From: Cellulomonas terrae
GTDB lineage: Bacteria; Actinomycetota; Actinomycetes; Actinomycetales; Cellulomonadaceae
Direction: 5' to 3'
DNA length: 64,000 bases
Assembly: GCF_007990265.1 (NCBI RefSeq)
Contig: NZ_BJWH01000023.1
Location: forward strand, 1-64,000
Shown here: one piece after another, positions 24,403 to 34,053 of the stretch
How the letters are laid out: each line of letters opens with the position of its first letter
How positions within the stretch are numbered: position 1 is the first letter of the stretch
Position numbers and translations under genes: made by a program
The notes under the pieces: generated by a model
The model's input: only the letters and a program-made list of their open reading frames with translations
Database searches by the model: none
Told to the model about the DNA's origin: nothing

Positions 24403-24924
24403 ATGAGTGAACTGACGATCACCCTGCTGCGGCTGGGTTACCTGGCCCTGCTGTGGGTGCTCGTGCTCTTCGCCATCGGCGTGCTGCGGCGCGACCTGTA
24501 CGGGACGAGGATCACGGACCGACGGCGTCGCAAGGCGGCCGTGCCCGCAGCTGCAGCGGCCGCCGTGGCGACCGAGCCGTCCAAGCCCGAGACCGCCCCG
24601 ACGCGCATCCCGCGGGCGGCGCGCAGCGGCAGCGGTCCGGGGCGCCTGGTCGTCACCGAGGGTCCGCTGCGCGGGACGATCGTCCCGCTGGGCACGTCGT
24701 CGGTGCTGATCGGCCGCGCGCCCGGCTGCACGCTCGTCCTGGACGACGACTACTCGTCGTCGCGGCACGCCCGGATCTTCCCGCAGAACGGCCAGTGGTT
24801 CGTCGAGGACCTGGGGTCCACGAACGGGACGTTCGTGGCGGACCAGCGCGTCGAGGCTCCGACTCCCGTCCCGACGGGTACACCCGTCCGCGTGGGTCAG
24901 AGCGTTCTCGAGCTGCAGAGGTAA
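24403..24924 (+). CDS. fhaB: FhaB/FipA, membrane-anchored FHA protein
   Basis: A single membrane span at about residues 7-28 (LLRLGYLALLWVLVLFAIGVL) is followed by an Ala/Pro/Arg linker and an FHA domain (LIGRAPGCTLVLDDDYSSSRHARI, then EDLGSTNGTFV). At 173 residues it matches actinobacterial FhaB (FipA), which links Ser/Thr kinases to the division machinery. It begins ten bases after fhaA and ends four bases before pstP. Confidence 0.93.
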   Translation: MSELTITLLRLGYLALLWVLVLFAIGVLRRDLYGTRITDRRRRKAAVPAAAAAAVATEPSKPETAPTRIPRAARSGSGPGRLVVTEGPLRGTIVPLGTSSVLIGRAPGCTLVLDDDYSSSRHARIFPQNGQWFVEDLGSTNGTFVADQRVEAPTPVPTGTPVRVGQSVLELQR

Positions 24925-24928
24925 CCCG

Positions 24929-26239
24929 GTGTCCGTCGCACTCAGATATGCGGCGCGGTCCGACGTCGGACTCGTGCGCTCCAACAACCAGGACTCGGCC
25001 TACGCCGGTCCGCACCTGCTGATGGTCGCGGACGGCATGGGTGGGCACGCGGGCGGCGACGTCGCGTCGTCGGTCGCGGTCGCCGCGTTCGCGCCGCTGG
25101 ACGGGGAGTCGCACGGTCCCGACGACGCGCTGGACCAGCTGGAGACGGCGCTGGCCGACGCGCGCGACGAGATCATCGCGCGCAGCGACGCCGACCCGGA
25201 GCTGAGCGGCATGGGCACGACGGTGCTCGCCATCCTGCGCGCCGGCAACAAGCTCGCGATGGTGCACCTGGGCGACTCGCGCGGGTACCTGATGCGCGAC
25301 GGGGTCCTCACGCAGGTCACCACGGACCACACGTTCGTGCAGCACCTCGTGGACATCGGCCGGATCACGCCCGAGGAGGCCGAGCACCACCCGCAGCGGT
25401 CGGTCGTGATGCGGGTGCTGGGCGACTTCGACCCGGAGGTGACCCCGGACCTGTCGGTCCGGGAGGCGCGCAAGGGCGACCGGTGGCTGCTGTGCTCGGA
25501 CGGCCTGTCGGGCTTCGTGAGCGCGGAGACCATCGAGGAGACGATGGCGACGATCGCCGACGTCGACGCGTGTGCCGACCGCCTGGTGCAGCTCGCGCTG
25601 CGGGCCGGCGGCGGGGACAACATCACGGTCGTGCTCGCGGACGTGGTCGAGCTCGACGACGTCGCCGACGGCGAGGGCCCGACGACGAACGCGACGGTGG
25701 TCGGAGCCGCGGCGCTGAGCCGCAACGACCCGACGTCCGCCGCCGACGGGCCGGCGGCGCGTGCCGCGGGTCTGGCACGAGCCGCGCAGGTGGTCGACGA
25801 GGACGCGCAGGACGGTGCTCCCGCCGCGGTCGGGACGGACGAGGACGACGAGCCGGCGCCGGCGCCGCGCCGCTGGCGGACCGTCGTGGTGTGGCTGGGC
25901 ATCGCTGCTCTGGTCGTCGGTGCCGCCGCGATCGCCTACGGCTGGACGCAGACGCAGTACTACGTGGGGGTCGACGACGAGGAGGTCGTGATCTTCCGCG
26001 GGCTGCCGCAGACCCTGGGACCGGTCGCGCTGTCGTCCGTCGTGGAGCGGACCGGCACGTCGCTGGACGAGCTCGGCTCGCGCTACCTGCGGGAGCGCGT
26101 CGAGCAGACCATCCACGCTGACTCCCTCGATGACGCCCGTGACCTCGTCGCGATGCTCGAGGAGGACGCGGAGCCGTCGCCGCGCCCGACCGCCACGCCC
26201 ACCGCCACCCCCGCCCCTTCCGGGACGGCCACACCGTGA
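24929..26239 (+). CDS. pstP: PstP, PP2C-type Ser/Thr protein phosphatase
   Basis: The N-terminal 240 residues are a PP2C catalytic domain: RSDVGLVRSNNQDSAY, then VADGMGGHAGGDVAS with metal-binding Asp, HLGDSRGYL, and GGDNITVVLAD. After an acidic linker a membrane span at about residue 320 (VVVWLGIAALVVGAAAIAYGW) anchors it, with an extracellular part ending in a Thr/Pro/Ala-rich tail. PstP reverses phosphorylation by PknA and PknB, encoded downstream. The GTG start follows AGAGGTAA closely. Confidence 0.95.
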   Translation: MSVALRYAARSDVGLVRSNNQDSAYAGPHLLMVADGMGGHAGGDVASSVAVAAFAPLDGESHGPDDALDQLETALADARDEIIARSDADPELSGMGTTVLAILRAGNKLAMVHLGDSRGYLMRDGVLTQVTTDHTFVQHLVDIGRITPEEAEHHPQRSVVMRVLGDFDPEVTPDLSVREARKGDRWLLCSDGLSGFVSAETIEETMATIADVDACADRLVQLALRAGGGDNITVVLADVVELDDVADGEGPTTNATVVGAAALSRNDPTSAADGPAARAAGLARAAQVVDEDAQDGAPAAVGTDEDDEPAPAPRRWRTVVVWLGIAALVVGAAAIAYGWTQTQYYVGVDDEEVVIFRGLPQTLGPVALSSVVERTGTSLDELGSRYLRERVEQTIHADSLDDARDLVAMLEEDAEPSPRPTATPTATPAPSGTATP

Positions 26240-26249
26240 GCCGCGAGTG

Positions 26250-27680
26250 ATGGCTACCGTCCAGCCGCACCGCGTGCGGGCCGGCCGGGGCGTCGAGCTC
26301 GGTCTGCTGCTGCTCGCGCTCGCCATCGGCGTGGCGTCGTACGCGCTCGCCGGCATCGGCACCACCGACAAGGTCCCGCCCGACGTCCTCGGCTACGGGC
26401 TCGGCATGGCCGCCCTCGCGATCGGCATCCACCTGGTGCTGCGCTGGCGTGCGCCGTTCGCCGACCCGGTGATCCTGCCGATCACGGTGGCGCTCAACGG
26501 CATCGGGCTCGCGATGATCTACCGGATCGACTTCGCGTACGCGGCGCGCGGTCGGGAGGACGGGTTCGCGCAGCGCCAGCTGGTGTGGACCGCCGTCTCG
26601 GTGGTCCTCGCGGCGGCCGTGATCATCCTGCTGCGCGACCACCGCACCCTGCGCCGCTACACCTACACCGCGATGATCGCCGGTCTCGTCCTCGTGCTGC
26701 TGCCGCTGGTGCCCGGGCTGGGGCGCACCATCAACGGTGCCAGCATCTGGGTGCGCGTCGGCGGGGTCGGCTTCCAGCCGGCCGAGTTCGCCAAGATCGC
26801 GTTCGCGATCTTCTTCGCGGGGTATCTGGTCACCCATCGCGACACGCTCGCGCTCGCCGGGCCGAAGGTGCTGGGCCTGCAGCTGCCGCGCCCGCGGGAC
26901 CTGGGCCCGATCCTCATCGTCTGGGGCGCGTCGGTCGCGGTCCTCGTCCTCGAACGGGACCTCGGCACCTCGCTGCTGTTCTTCGGCCTGTTCGTCGCGA
27001 TGCTGTACCTGGCCACCGAACGCCTGAGCTGGGTGGTCATCGGCCTGCTCCTGTTCGTCGCCGGAGCGGTCATCGCGGCCGGGGCGTTCTCGCACGTCGG
27101 AGCTCGTTTCGACGCCTGGCTGAACGCGTTCGACCCGGCCGTCTTCGACCAGAGCCCGGGCGGTTCCGGCCAGCTGGTCCGGGGGCTGTTCGGCATGGCC
27201 AGCGGCGGCCTGTTCGGCACCGGCTGGGGGCAGGGGCGGCCGGACCTCGTGCCGTTCGCGGAGTCGGACTTCATCGTCGCGTCCCTCGGCGAGGAGCTGG
27301 GCCTGACCGGCCTGCTCGCGATCCTGCTCTTCTTCGCGATCCTCACCGAGCGCGGCATGCGCACCGCGATCGGGGTCCGCGACGGCTTCGGCAAGCTCCT
27401 CGCGGGCGGCCTGGCGTTCATCGTGGCGCTGCAGACGTTCGTCGTGGTCGGCGGCGTCACCCGGATCATCCCGCTCACGGGCCTGACCACGCCGTTCATC
27501 GCGTACGGCGGCTCGTCGCTCGTCGCCAACTGGGTCATCGTCGCGCTGCTGCTGCGGATCTCCGACGAGGCCCGCCGCCCGGCACCGTCGATGAAGCCGT
27601 CGCTGACGCCCGTCGCGGGCACCCCCGTCGTCGCCGGTGACGACGACCAGCCGACCGAGGTCATGCGGGGGGTGCGATGA
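26250..27680 (+). CDS. rodA: RodA, SEDS-family peptidoglycan polymerase
   Basis: The 476-residue protein is almost wholly hydrophobic with about twelve membrane spans. Conserved SEDS features include GLGRTINGASIWVRVGGVGFQPAEFAKIA and, near the end, TGLTTPFIAYGGSSLVANW. SEDS proteins polymerise lipid II glycan strands with a partner class B penicillin-binding protein, here encoded by the next gene with a four-base overlap. The ATG is eleven bases past the pstP stop; a GTG one codon upstream is also possible. Confidence 0.93.
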   Translation: MATVQPHRVRAGRGVELGLLLLALAIGVASYALAGIGTTDKVPPDVLGYGLGMAALAIGIHLVLRWRAPFADPVILPITVALNGIGLAMIYRIDFAYAARGREDGFAQRQLVWTAVSVVLAAAVIILLRDHRTLRRYTYTAMIAGLVLVLLPLVPGLGRTINGASIWVRVGGVGFQPAEFAKIAFAIFFAGYLVTHRDTLALAGPKVLGLQLPRPRDLGPILIVWGASVAVLVLERDLGTSLLFFGLFVAMLYLATERLSWVVIGLLLFVAGAVIAAGAFSHVGARFDAWLNAFDPAVFDQSPGGSGQLVRGLFGMASGGLFGTGWGQGRPDLVPFAESDFIVASLGEELGLTGLLAILLFFAILTERGMRTAIGVRDGFGKLLAGGLAFIVALQTFVVVGGVTRIIPLTGLTTPFIAYGGSSLVANWVIVALLLRISDEARRPAPSMKPSLTPVAGTPVVAGDDDQPTEVMRGVR

Positions 27681-29128
27681 ACACCCCGCTCCGTCGCCTC
27701 GCCACGGTCGTCCTGGTGATGTTCGTCGGCCTGATGGCCAGCGCCACCTGGGTGCAGTACGTCCAGGCCGACCGCCTCAACAACGACAGCCGCAACGTCC
27801 GCACCCTGTACCGCGAGTTCGGCAACGCCCGCGGCCCGATCGTCGTCGCCGGGGAGGCCATCGCCCTGTCCACGAAGGTCGAGGACTCGTACGGCTACCA
27901 GCGGTCGTACACCAACGGTGAGCTGTACTCCGCCGTGACGGGCTTCTACTCCGTGGTGAACGGCCGCTCCCAGCTGGAGCGGGCCGCGAACGAGGAGCTG
28001 ACCGGCCGCGGGGACCGCCTGTTCTTCTCCCGCATCCGTGACCTGATCACGGGGAGCCAGCCGGAGGGCGCCGCCGTCGAGACGACGATCAACCCCGCCG
28101 CGCAGCAGGCCGCGCTCGACGGCCTGGCCGGCCAGCAGGGTGCCGTCGTCGCGATCGAGCCGTCGACGGGTCGGATCCTCGCCCTCGTCTCGACGCCCGG
28201 ATTCGACCCGAACGCCCTCGCGACGCACGACATCACCGCCGCGAGCGCCGCGTACCAGGCGCTGGACGTCGCGGACGGCAACCCCCTGCGCAGCAACGCG
28301 ACGCAGGAGCGCTACCCGCCGGGATCGACGTTCAAGCTCGTCACGGCCGCGGCCGCGCTCGAGAGCGGCCAGTTCACGCCGGCCAGCACCCTGCCCGCCC
28401 CGGTCCGGCTCACGCTGCCGCAGACGTCCTCGACGATCGGCAACTTCGGCGGCGGTGGCTGCGGCGCGGACCCGATCTCGCTGGCGGACGCGCTGCGCAT
28501 CTCCTGCAACACCTCGTTCGCGCAGCTGGGCATGGACGTCGGCTCCGACGCGCTGCTCACGCAGGCGGAGCGGTTCGGGTTCAACGACCCCGACCTGACG
28601 ATCCCCATGCTGGTCGCCGAGAGCGTGTTCCCCGAGGACATGGACGTGCCGGTCACGGCGCAGTCGGCGATCGGGCAGCGCGACGTGCAGGCGACCCCCA
28701 TGCAGATGGCGATGGTGTCCGCCGCGATCGCGAACGGTGGTCAGCTGATGACGCCGTACCTCGTGCAGACCGTGCGCTCGGCCGACCTGCACCGCGTCTA
28801 CGAGACGGAGCCCGAGCTGTACTCGACCGCGACCTCACCGGGGACGGCCGCATCGCTGCGGGACATGATGGTCGGTGTCGTCGAGAGCGGGTCAGGCACG
28901 TCCGCGCAGATCCCCGGGGTCCCGGTCGCCGGCAAGACCGGCACCGCGCAGACGGCCGACGGCCAGGCACCGCACGCGTGGTTCACGGCGTTCGCGCCGG
29001 CCGACGCGCCGCGTGTCGCGGTCGCGGTGATCGTCGAGCACGGCGGGAACGCCGGTAACGAGGCGACGGGCGGGCGGGTCGCGGCGCCCATCGCGAAGGC
29101 CGTCATCGAGGCGGTGCTGGGCTCATGA
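27677..29128 (+). CDS. pbpA: PbpA, class B penicillin-binding protein
   Basis: The 483-residue protein has an N-terminal membrane anchor (LATVVLVMFVGLMASATWVQY), a short pedestal domain, and a transpeptidase domain with STFK (Ser near 217), SCN near 276, and KTGTAQ near 419. It cross-links peptidoglycan outside the membrane, paired with RodA. ATG overlaps the rodA stop, and its own stop overlaps pknA, so the three are coupled. Confidence 0.94.
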   Translation: MNTPLRRLATVVLVMFVGLMASATWVQYVQADRLNNDSRNVRTLYREFGNARGPIVVAGEAIALSTKVEDSYGYQRSYTNGELYSAVTGFYSVVNGRSQLERAANEELTGRGDRLFFSRIRDLITGSQPEGAAVETTINPAAQQAALDGLAGQQGAVVAIEPSTGRILALVSTPGFDPNALATHDITAASAAYQALDVADGNPLRSNATQERYPPGSTFKLVTAAAALESGQFTPASTLPAPVRLTLPQTSSTIGNFGGGGCGADPISLADALRISCNTSFAQLGMDVGSDALLTQAERFGFNDPDLTIPMLVAESVFPEDMDVPVTAQSAIGQRDVQATPMQMAMVSAAIANGGQLMTPYLVQTVRSADLHRVYETEPELYSTATSPGTAASLRDMMVGVVESGSGTSAQIPGVPVAGKTGTAQTADGQAPHAWFTAFAPADAPRVAVAVIVEHGGNAGNEATGGRVAAPIAKAVIEAVLGS

Positions 29129-30375
29129 AGACGGCATCGGGTCTCCTGCTCGGCCAGCGCTACCGCCTGGTCAAGCAGATCGCCGTGGGCGGCATGGGCG
29201 AGGTGTGGGAGGGGTACGACGACGCCCTCGCCCGCCCGGTCGCCGTCAAGGTGCTGCGCTCGGAGTTCGCCGGCGACCGCGGCTTCCTCGAGCGGTTCCG
29301 CACCGAGGCGCGCAACTCCGCGTCCCTGTCGCACCCGAACATCGCGCAGCTGTTCGACTACGGCGAGCAGGAGGGCTCGGGCTTCCTGATCATGGAGCTC
29401 GTCGTCGGCGAGCCCCTGTCCGACCTGCTCGAGCGTGAGCCGGTGCTGCCGACCCGTCGCCTGCTGCCGATCCTCGCGCAGACGGCCCGCGCCCTGCACG
29501 CGGCGCACCTGGCGGGCGTGGTGCACCGGGACGTCAAGCCGGGCAACATCCTGCTGGGCCGTGGCGGCCGCGTGAAGATCACCGACTTCGGTGTCTCGCT
29601 GGCCCGCAACCAGGTGACGATGACGGCGACCGGCATGGTGATGGGCACCGCCCAGTACCTGTCACCCGAGCAGGCCGTCGGGAAGCCCGCGACACCCCTG
29701 TCGGACCTGTACTCGCTGGGGATCATCGCGTACGAGGCCCTCGTCGGGCACCGGCCCTTCACCGGTCCGACGGCCGTCGACATCGCCGTGGCCCACGTGA
29801 ACAACGCCGTCCCGCCCCTGCCGGCCAGCGTCGACAAGCCGTTGGCCGCCCTCGTGCTGCGGCTGCTGTCCAAGGAGCCGACCGCACGGCCGGCATCGGG
29901 CGAGGAGCTGGCGCAGCTGCTGGACAAGCTGGTCCCCCGCACGCCGCCCTCGGGCATCCCCGTGCTGATCAGCAAGCTGCAGCGCACGCCGGACACCTTC
30001 GCGACCGCGTCCACCCCGATCGACCCGCCGGCCGGTCCGCCGCCGTCGTACCCGCCACGCCGGACGCGCCGGGTCGAGGAGCCGACCGGTCGCGCAGCAG
30101 CGCGGCGGGCGTCGACGAGCACCGGGGTGCGGCTCGGTCGCACCGGCCGGCTGTCGTGGCCGCTCCTCGCGCTCGTCCTGCTGCTGATCGGTCTGCTCGG
30201 GGCGGCCCTTGCGACCAGGATCACCAGCGCGGGCGGACCATCCCAGGACGGAACCCGACTCGTGGCCTCAGACGCCCACTACCCTCGTGCCGATGCCCCG
30301 GATGGGATGATCACGGACAACGGGTCCGCGGCGTTCGCCGCAGACCCCGCATCGACGGAAGCAAAGGACGCCTAG
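29125..30375 (+). CDS. pknA: PknA, membrane Ser/Thr protein kinase
   Basis: The kinase domain fills residues 1-270: GGMGEVWEGYDD glycine loop, VAVKVLRSEF lysine, HRDVKPGNILL catalytic loop, KITDFGVSLA, and an activation loop with Thr residues before MGTAQYLSPEQ. A Pro/Arg-rich juxtamembrane region and one membrane span (WPLLALVLLLIGLLGAALA) follow, with a short extracellular tail lacking PASTA domains. It phosphorylates division and wall-synthesis proteins in relatives. Stop and the next start share TAGTG. Confidence 0.95.
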   Translation: MKTASGLLLGQRYRLVKQIAVGGMGEVWEGYDDALARPVAVKVLRSEFAGDRGFLERFRTEARNSASLSHPNIAQLFDYGEQEGSGFLIMELVVGEPLSDLLEREPVLPTRRLLPILAQTARALHAAHLAGVVHRDVKPGNILLGRGGRVKITDFGVSLARNQVTMTATGMVMGTAQYLSPEQAVGKPATPLSDLYSLGIIAYEALVGHRPFTGPTAVDIAVAHVNNAVPPLPASVDKPLAALVLRLLSKEPTARPASGEELAQLLDKLVPRTPPSGIPVLISKLQRTPDTFATASTPIDPPAGPPPSYPPRRTRRVEEPTGRAAARRASTSTGVRLGRTGRLSWPLLALVLLLIGLLGAALATRITSAGGPSQDGTRLVASDAHYPRADAPDGMITDNGSAAFAADPASTEAKDA

Positions 30376-32375
30376 TGGTGGACGACGGATCCCGCACCCT
30401 CGCCGGACGGTACGAGGTCGGCGAGCTCATCGGCCGTGGTGGCATGGCCGAGGTGCACATCGGCCACGACACCCGGCTGGGCCGCACGGTGGCCATCAAG
30501 ATCCTGCGCTCCGACCTGGCCCGGGACCCGTCGTTCCAGAACCGGTTCCGCCGCGAGGCGCAGTCCGCCGCCGCGCTGAACCACCCCGCGATCGTCTCGG
30601 TCTACGACACGGGCGAGGACGTCTTCACGGAGCCGACGGGCGTCGTCGCCCACGTCCCGTTCATCGTCATGGAGTACGTGGAGGGCCACACCGTCCGCGA
30701 CATCCTGCGGGACGGTCACGCGGTGCCCATCGAGGAGGCCGTGGAGATCACCTCCGGCGTCCTGTCCGCGCTGGAGTACTCGCACCACGCGGGCATCGTG
30801 CACCGCGACATCAAGCCCGCCAACGTCATGCTCACCCCGACGGGTGCGGTCAAGGTCATGGACTTCGGCATCGCGCGCGCGATGGCGGACTCCGCCGCGA
30901 CCATGACCCAGACGCAGGCCGTCATCGGCACCGCGCAGTACCTGTCGCCGGAGCAGGCGCGCGGCGAGACCGTGGACGCCCGCTCCGACCTGTACTCGAC
31001 CGGTTGCCTGCTGTTCGAGCTGCTCACCGGCCGCCCGCCGTTCACCGGCGACTCGCCCGTGGCCGTGGCCTACCAGCACGTCCGCGAGGCCGCTCCCATC
31101 CCGTCGACGTTCGCGTCCGACGTGCCCGACTCGCTCGACCGCATCACGCTCAAGGCCCTCGCCAAGGAGCGGGACTCCCGCTACTCCAGCGCCGCCGAGT
31201 TCCGTTCCGACCTGGAGGCCGCGGTGCGCGGCGGTGCCGTGGGCGCGCCGGCCGTCGGGGCGCTCGCCGCTGCGGCGCTCGTCGCGACGCCCGCCACCGA
31301 GGCCACGCAGCTCATGGCTCCGCCGGTCGCGACGACGCAGGCGATGCCGCCGGCCACCTCGCCGTGGGCGGCCACCGGTGCGGCGGTGTCGACGACGGGC
31401 GGTCTCGACGACGAGGAGGAGGAGAACAAGCGGCCGTGGCTGCTGCCCCTGCTCATCGGGATCGCCGTGCTGGCCGTGGCCGGGATCGTGGCGCTGCTCA
31501 TCGCAACGCTCGGCCAGGACCCGCCTGCGACGACGGTGCAGGTGCCGGCGGTCGTCGGACTCACCGAGGCGGAGGCCAAGGAGAAGATCACGGCGGAGGA
31601 CCTGCTCTACGAACGCGCCGAGGAAGCGAACGACACCGTCCCGGCCGGGTCCGTCATCCGGACCGAGCCGGCCGAGGGCACCGAGGTCGAGCCCGAGTCG
31701 GTCGTGAAGGCCATCATCTCCACAGGACCCGCCAGCCTGGCCGTGCCCCGGGTCGCCGGGATGACCGAGCAGCAGGCGACCGACGCGCTCGAGGACGCCG
31801 GGCTCGTCGTCTCGGCCAACCGCCAGGACGACGACAACCCGGAGTTTCCGCAGGGCCAGGTCACCAAGACCGACCCCGCCGAGGGCACGTCGGTCGCGGC
31901 CGGCTCCACCGTCACGCTGTTCGTGTCCACCGGCAACGTCCTGGTGCCCGACGTCGTCGGCAAGACGGCTGCCGAGGCGACGGCGCTCCTCAACGCGGCC
32001 AAGCTGCAGGTCAACACGTCGCCCGTCGAGTCACCCAACACCCCCGACACGGTCGTGACGCAGGATGTCCCCGCCAACACGCCGGTCAAGCAGGGTCGGG
32101 TCATCAACCTGACGATCGCCCAGGCGCCGACCACGGCGGTCATCCCGAACGACCTCGTCGGGAAGTCGTACGACCAGGCCGTCGAGCAGCTGCGGGCACT
32201 CGGGCTGACGAACGTCAGAAGGGTCGACGACCCGTCCGAGGAGCCCGTCAACCAGGTGCTGCGGACGGACCCGACCGCCGGCGACGAGGTCCCGTTGGAC
32301 CAGCAGATCGACATCCACGTGTCGAAGGGACCGGGTGGAGCGACGACCGCTCCGCCGCCGGGCAACGACGACTAG
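30375..32375 (+). CDS. pknB: PknB, PASTA-domain Ser/Thr protein kinase
   Basis: The 666-residue protein has an N-terminal kinase domain (GGMAEVHIGHD, VAIKILRSDL, HRDIKPANVML, DFGIARA), an acidic juxtamembrane stretch, one span (LPLLIGIAVLAVAGIVALLIATL) and four extracellular PASTA domains of about 68 residues. PASTA domains sense muropeptides or lipid II. The start is GTG overlapping the pknA stop, or the GTG next to it. It closes the operon; a strong hairpin follows. Confidence 0.95.
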   Translation: MVDDGSRTLAGRYEVGELIGRGGMAEVHIGHDTRLGRTVAIKILRSDLARDPSFQNRFRREAQSAAALNHPAIVSVYDTGEDVFTEPTGVVAHVPFIVMEYVEGHTVRDILRDGHAVPIEEAVEITSGVLSALEYSHHAGIVHRDIKPANVMLTPTGAVKVMDFGIARAMADSAATMTQTQAVIGTAQYLSPEQARGETVDARSDLYSTGCLLFELLTGRPPFTGDSPVAVAYQHVREAAPIPSTFASDVPDSLDRITLKALAKERDSRYSSAAEFRSDLEAAVRGGAVGAPAVGALAAAALVATPATEATQLMAPPVATTQAMPPATSPWAATGAAVSTTGGLDDEEEENKRPWLLPLLIGIAVLAVAGIVALLIATLGQDPPATTVQVPAVVGLTEAEAKEKITAEDLLYERAEEANDTVPAGSVIRTEPAEGTEVEPESVVKAIISTGPASLAVPRVAGMTEQQATDALEDAGLVVSANRQDDDNPEFPQGQVTKTDPAEGTSVAAGSTVTLFVSTGNVLVPDVVGKTAAEATALLNAAKLQVNTSPVESPNTPDTVVTQDVPANTPVKQGRVINLTIAQAPTTAVIPNDLVGKSYDQAVEQLRALGLTNVRRVDDPSEEPVNQVLRTDPTAGDEVPLDQQIDIHVSKGPGGATTAPPPGNDD

Positions 32376-32387
32376 CAGTGCGAGCAT

Positions 32388-32425
32388 GACGAAGGGGCCG
32401 TCCCGGCTGGGACGGCCCCTTCGTC
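32388..32425. terminator. Bidirectional terminator between pknB and trpG
   Basis: A 17-bp perfect stem (GACGAAGGGGCCGTCCC and complement) with a GGCT loop lies between convergent genes, with short purine and T stretches suited to both strands. Confidence 0.88.
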
Positions 32426-32431
32426 ACGTCC

Positions 32432-33064
32432 TCAGAGGCGGACGAGCGGGTGCAGCCCCTCGGAGCGCGCCACGGCCTGGTCGTCGCCGCAGATCTCGAG
32501 CCAGTTGGCCAGCAGACGGTGGCCGCCCTCGGTCAGCACCGACTCGGGGTGGAACTGGACCCCGTGCAGGGGGAGCGACACGTGCTGGAGACCCATGATG
32601 ATGCCGTGGGCGGTAGCCGTGACCTCGAGCTCGTCGGACACGGTGTCGTTGACGACCGCGAGCGAGTGGTAGCGCGTCGCCGTGAACGGGTCCGCCAGTC
32701 CGGCCAGCACACCCTCCCCCTTGTGCTCCACCTGGCTGGTCTTGCCGTGCATGAGCTCCGGGGCGTGCGTGACCGTCCCACCGAACACCTCACCGAGCGC
32801 CTGGTGGCCGAGGCACACCCCGAGCATCGGCAGGCCTTCGTCGGCGCAGTCGCGGATGACCTGCATGCTCTGCCCGGCGTCGGCAGGGGTGCCCGGACCG
32901 GGGCTGACCAGGACGCCGTCGAAGCCGGCGCGCTCCGCGACGGGCGGTACGGCGTCGTTGCGGACCACGACCGTCTCGGCGCCGAGCTGGTTGAGGTAGC
33001 CGACGATCGTGTAGACGAACGAGTCGTAGTTGTCGATCACCAGGATCCGCGTCACGTCACTCAC
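32432..33064 (-). CDS. trpG: Glutamine amidotransferase of anthranilate/aminodeoxychorismate synthase type
   Basis: The 210-residue protein is a class I glutamine amidotransferase: NYDSFVYTIVGYL at the start, VSPGPGTP oxyanion strand, GVCLGHQ with the nucleophile Cys, and GVQFHPES with catalytic His and Glu. It supplies ammonia to chorismate for anthranilate or para-aminobenzoate. The synthase partner is not in the window, so TrpG or PabA cannot be separated; in actinobacteria this gene near pknB is usually the pabA/trpG copy. It follows the small membrane protein gene with an eight-base overlap. Confidence 0.9.
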   Translation of the reverse strand: MSDVTRILVIDNYDSFVYTIVGYLNQLGAETVVVRNDAVPPVAERAGFDGVLVSPGPGTPADAGQSMQVIRDCADEGLPMLGVCLGHQALGEVFGGTVTHAPELMHGKTSQVEHKGEGVLAGLADPFTATRYHSLAVVNDTVSDELEVTATAHGIIMGLQHVSLPLHGVQFHPESVLTEGGHRLLANWLEICGDDQAVARSEGLHPLVRL

Positions 33065-33215
33065 CCACCGTGGTCTCGTTGAACGGCATGAACGGCGCGA
33101 TCGCCGGGAACAGCCACAGGAAGCAGGCCGCCAGGACGGCCAGCGCGGCGAGCGTCAGGATCAGCGCACGCACCGCGGCGGGTCCGGGCAACCGGTGCCA
33201 CAGCCATCCGTACAT
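33057..33215 (-). CDS. Small single-span membrane protein
   Basis: The ATG gives 52 residues: a short basic start (MYGWLWHRLPG), a membrane segment (VRALILTLAALAVLAACFLWLF) and a short acidic tail. It sits between the sortase and trpG on the same strand and overlaps trpG. Small proteins of this kind are conserved at this place in actinobacterial origin regions. No function is known to me. Confidence 0.65.
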   Translation of the reverse strand: MYGWLWHRLPGPAAVRALILTLAALAVLAACFLWLFPAIAPFMPFNETTVGE

Positions 33216-33246
33216 CAGCGTCCTCCGTCCCGCGTGCAGGTGACCA

Positions 33247-34053
33247 TCATGCGCCACCGACCAGCTCGGCCGGGATCCCGTCCGACGTGGGCGCCCAGTA
33301 GTCCAGGACGCCGTGCACGATGAACCGCTCCCGGGCGGAGAACATCGGGTGGCACGTGGTCAGCGTGATGAAGCGCTCGGTCGGCACCGCGCCGGGGTCG
33401 CCGGGGACCGGCGCGATGACGTCGATCGCGGACGGGGGCACGACCTGCGTCGACGTGACGCGGTAGACGTACCAGATGTTGTCGGTCGTCCGGATGACCA
33501 GCGGGTCCCCGACCTGGAGCTCCTCGACCCGGTTGAAGGGCTTGGCGTACGTCGTCCGGTGGCCGGCGACCGCGAAGTTGCCGACGTCGCCGGGCATCGC
33601 CGTGCCCTCGTAGTGCCCGGCGCCGAGCACGTCGAGCACGGTCGCGCGGTCGGTCCCCTGGCTGATGGGACGCTCGGGCTCGCCTGCCCAGCGCGGCACC
33701 TGGATCGTCGCGAACGTCGTGCCGTGGGCAGGCTCCGCCATCACGGGCGGCGGCTCGTCGCGCCGTGGCGGGGCGATGACCGGTCCGGCGGGCGCCCCGG
33801 CGCTGGGCGTCGCGGTCGGCACCGGCTCGAACGGGAGCTCCGCCACGATCTCGGCCTGCACCCGGTTGCCGACGACGTCCGTCCACCACAGCTGCCACAG
33901 CAGGAACGCGAAGAGCAGCACACCGAGCGTGATGAGCACCTCACCGATCACCCCGACGACGCTGTAGACCACGTCGCGGGCGTGGCTGCGGCCGGCCTTG
34001 CGGCGCTCCCGGCGCGTGGGAGCAGCGGGCTCGGTCGTCGTCTCGCTGGTCAC
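33247..34053 (-). CDS. srtE: Class E sortase
   Basis: The 268-residue protein has a basic N-terminus, a membrane span (VIGEVLITLGVLLFAFLLWQLWW), a Pro/Ala linker and a sortase domain with AVAGHRTT (catalytic His), FITLTTCHP (catalytic Cys) and an Arg in SARERFIVHG. Class E sortases attach LAxTG-type proteins to the actinobacterial cell wall. Its start overlaps the end of the DUF881 gene, and the pair is conserved near crgA and the PASTA kinase. Confidence 0.92.
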   Translation of the reverse strand: MTSETTTEPAAPTRRERRKAGRSHARDVVYSVVGVIGEVLITLGVLLFAFLLWQLWWTDVVGNRVQAEIVAELPFEPVPTATPSAGAPAGPVIAPPRRDEPPPVMAEPAHGTTFATIQVPRWAGEPERPISQGTDRATVLDVLGAGHYEGTAMPGDVGNFAVAGHRTTYAKPFNRVEELQVGDPLVIRTTDNIWYVYRVTSTQVVPPSAIDVIAPVPGDPGAVPTERFITLTTCHPMFSARERFIVHGVLDYWAPTSDGIPAELVGGA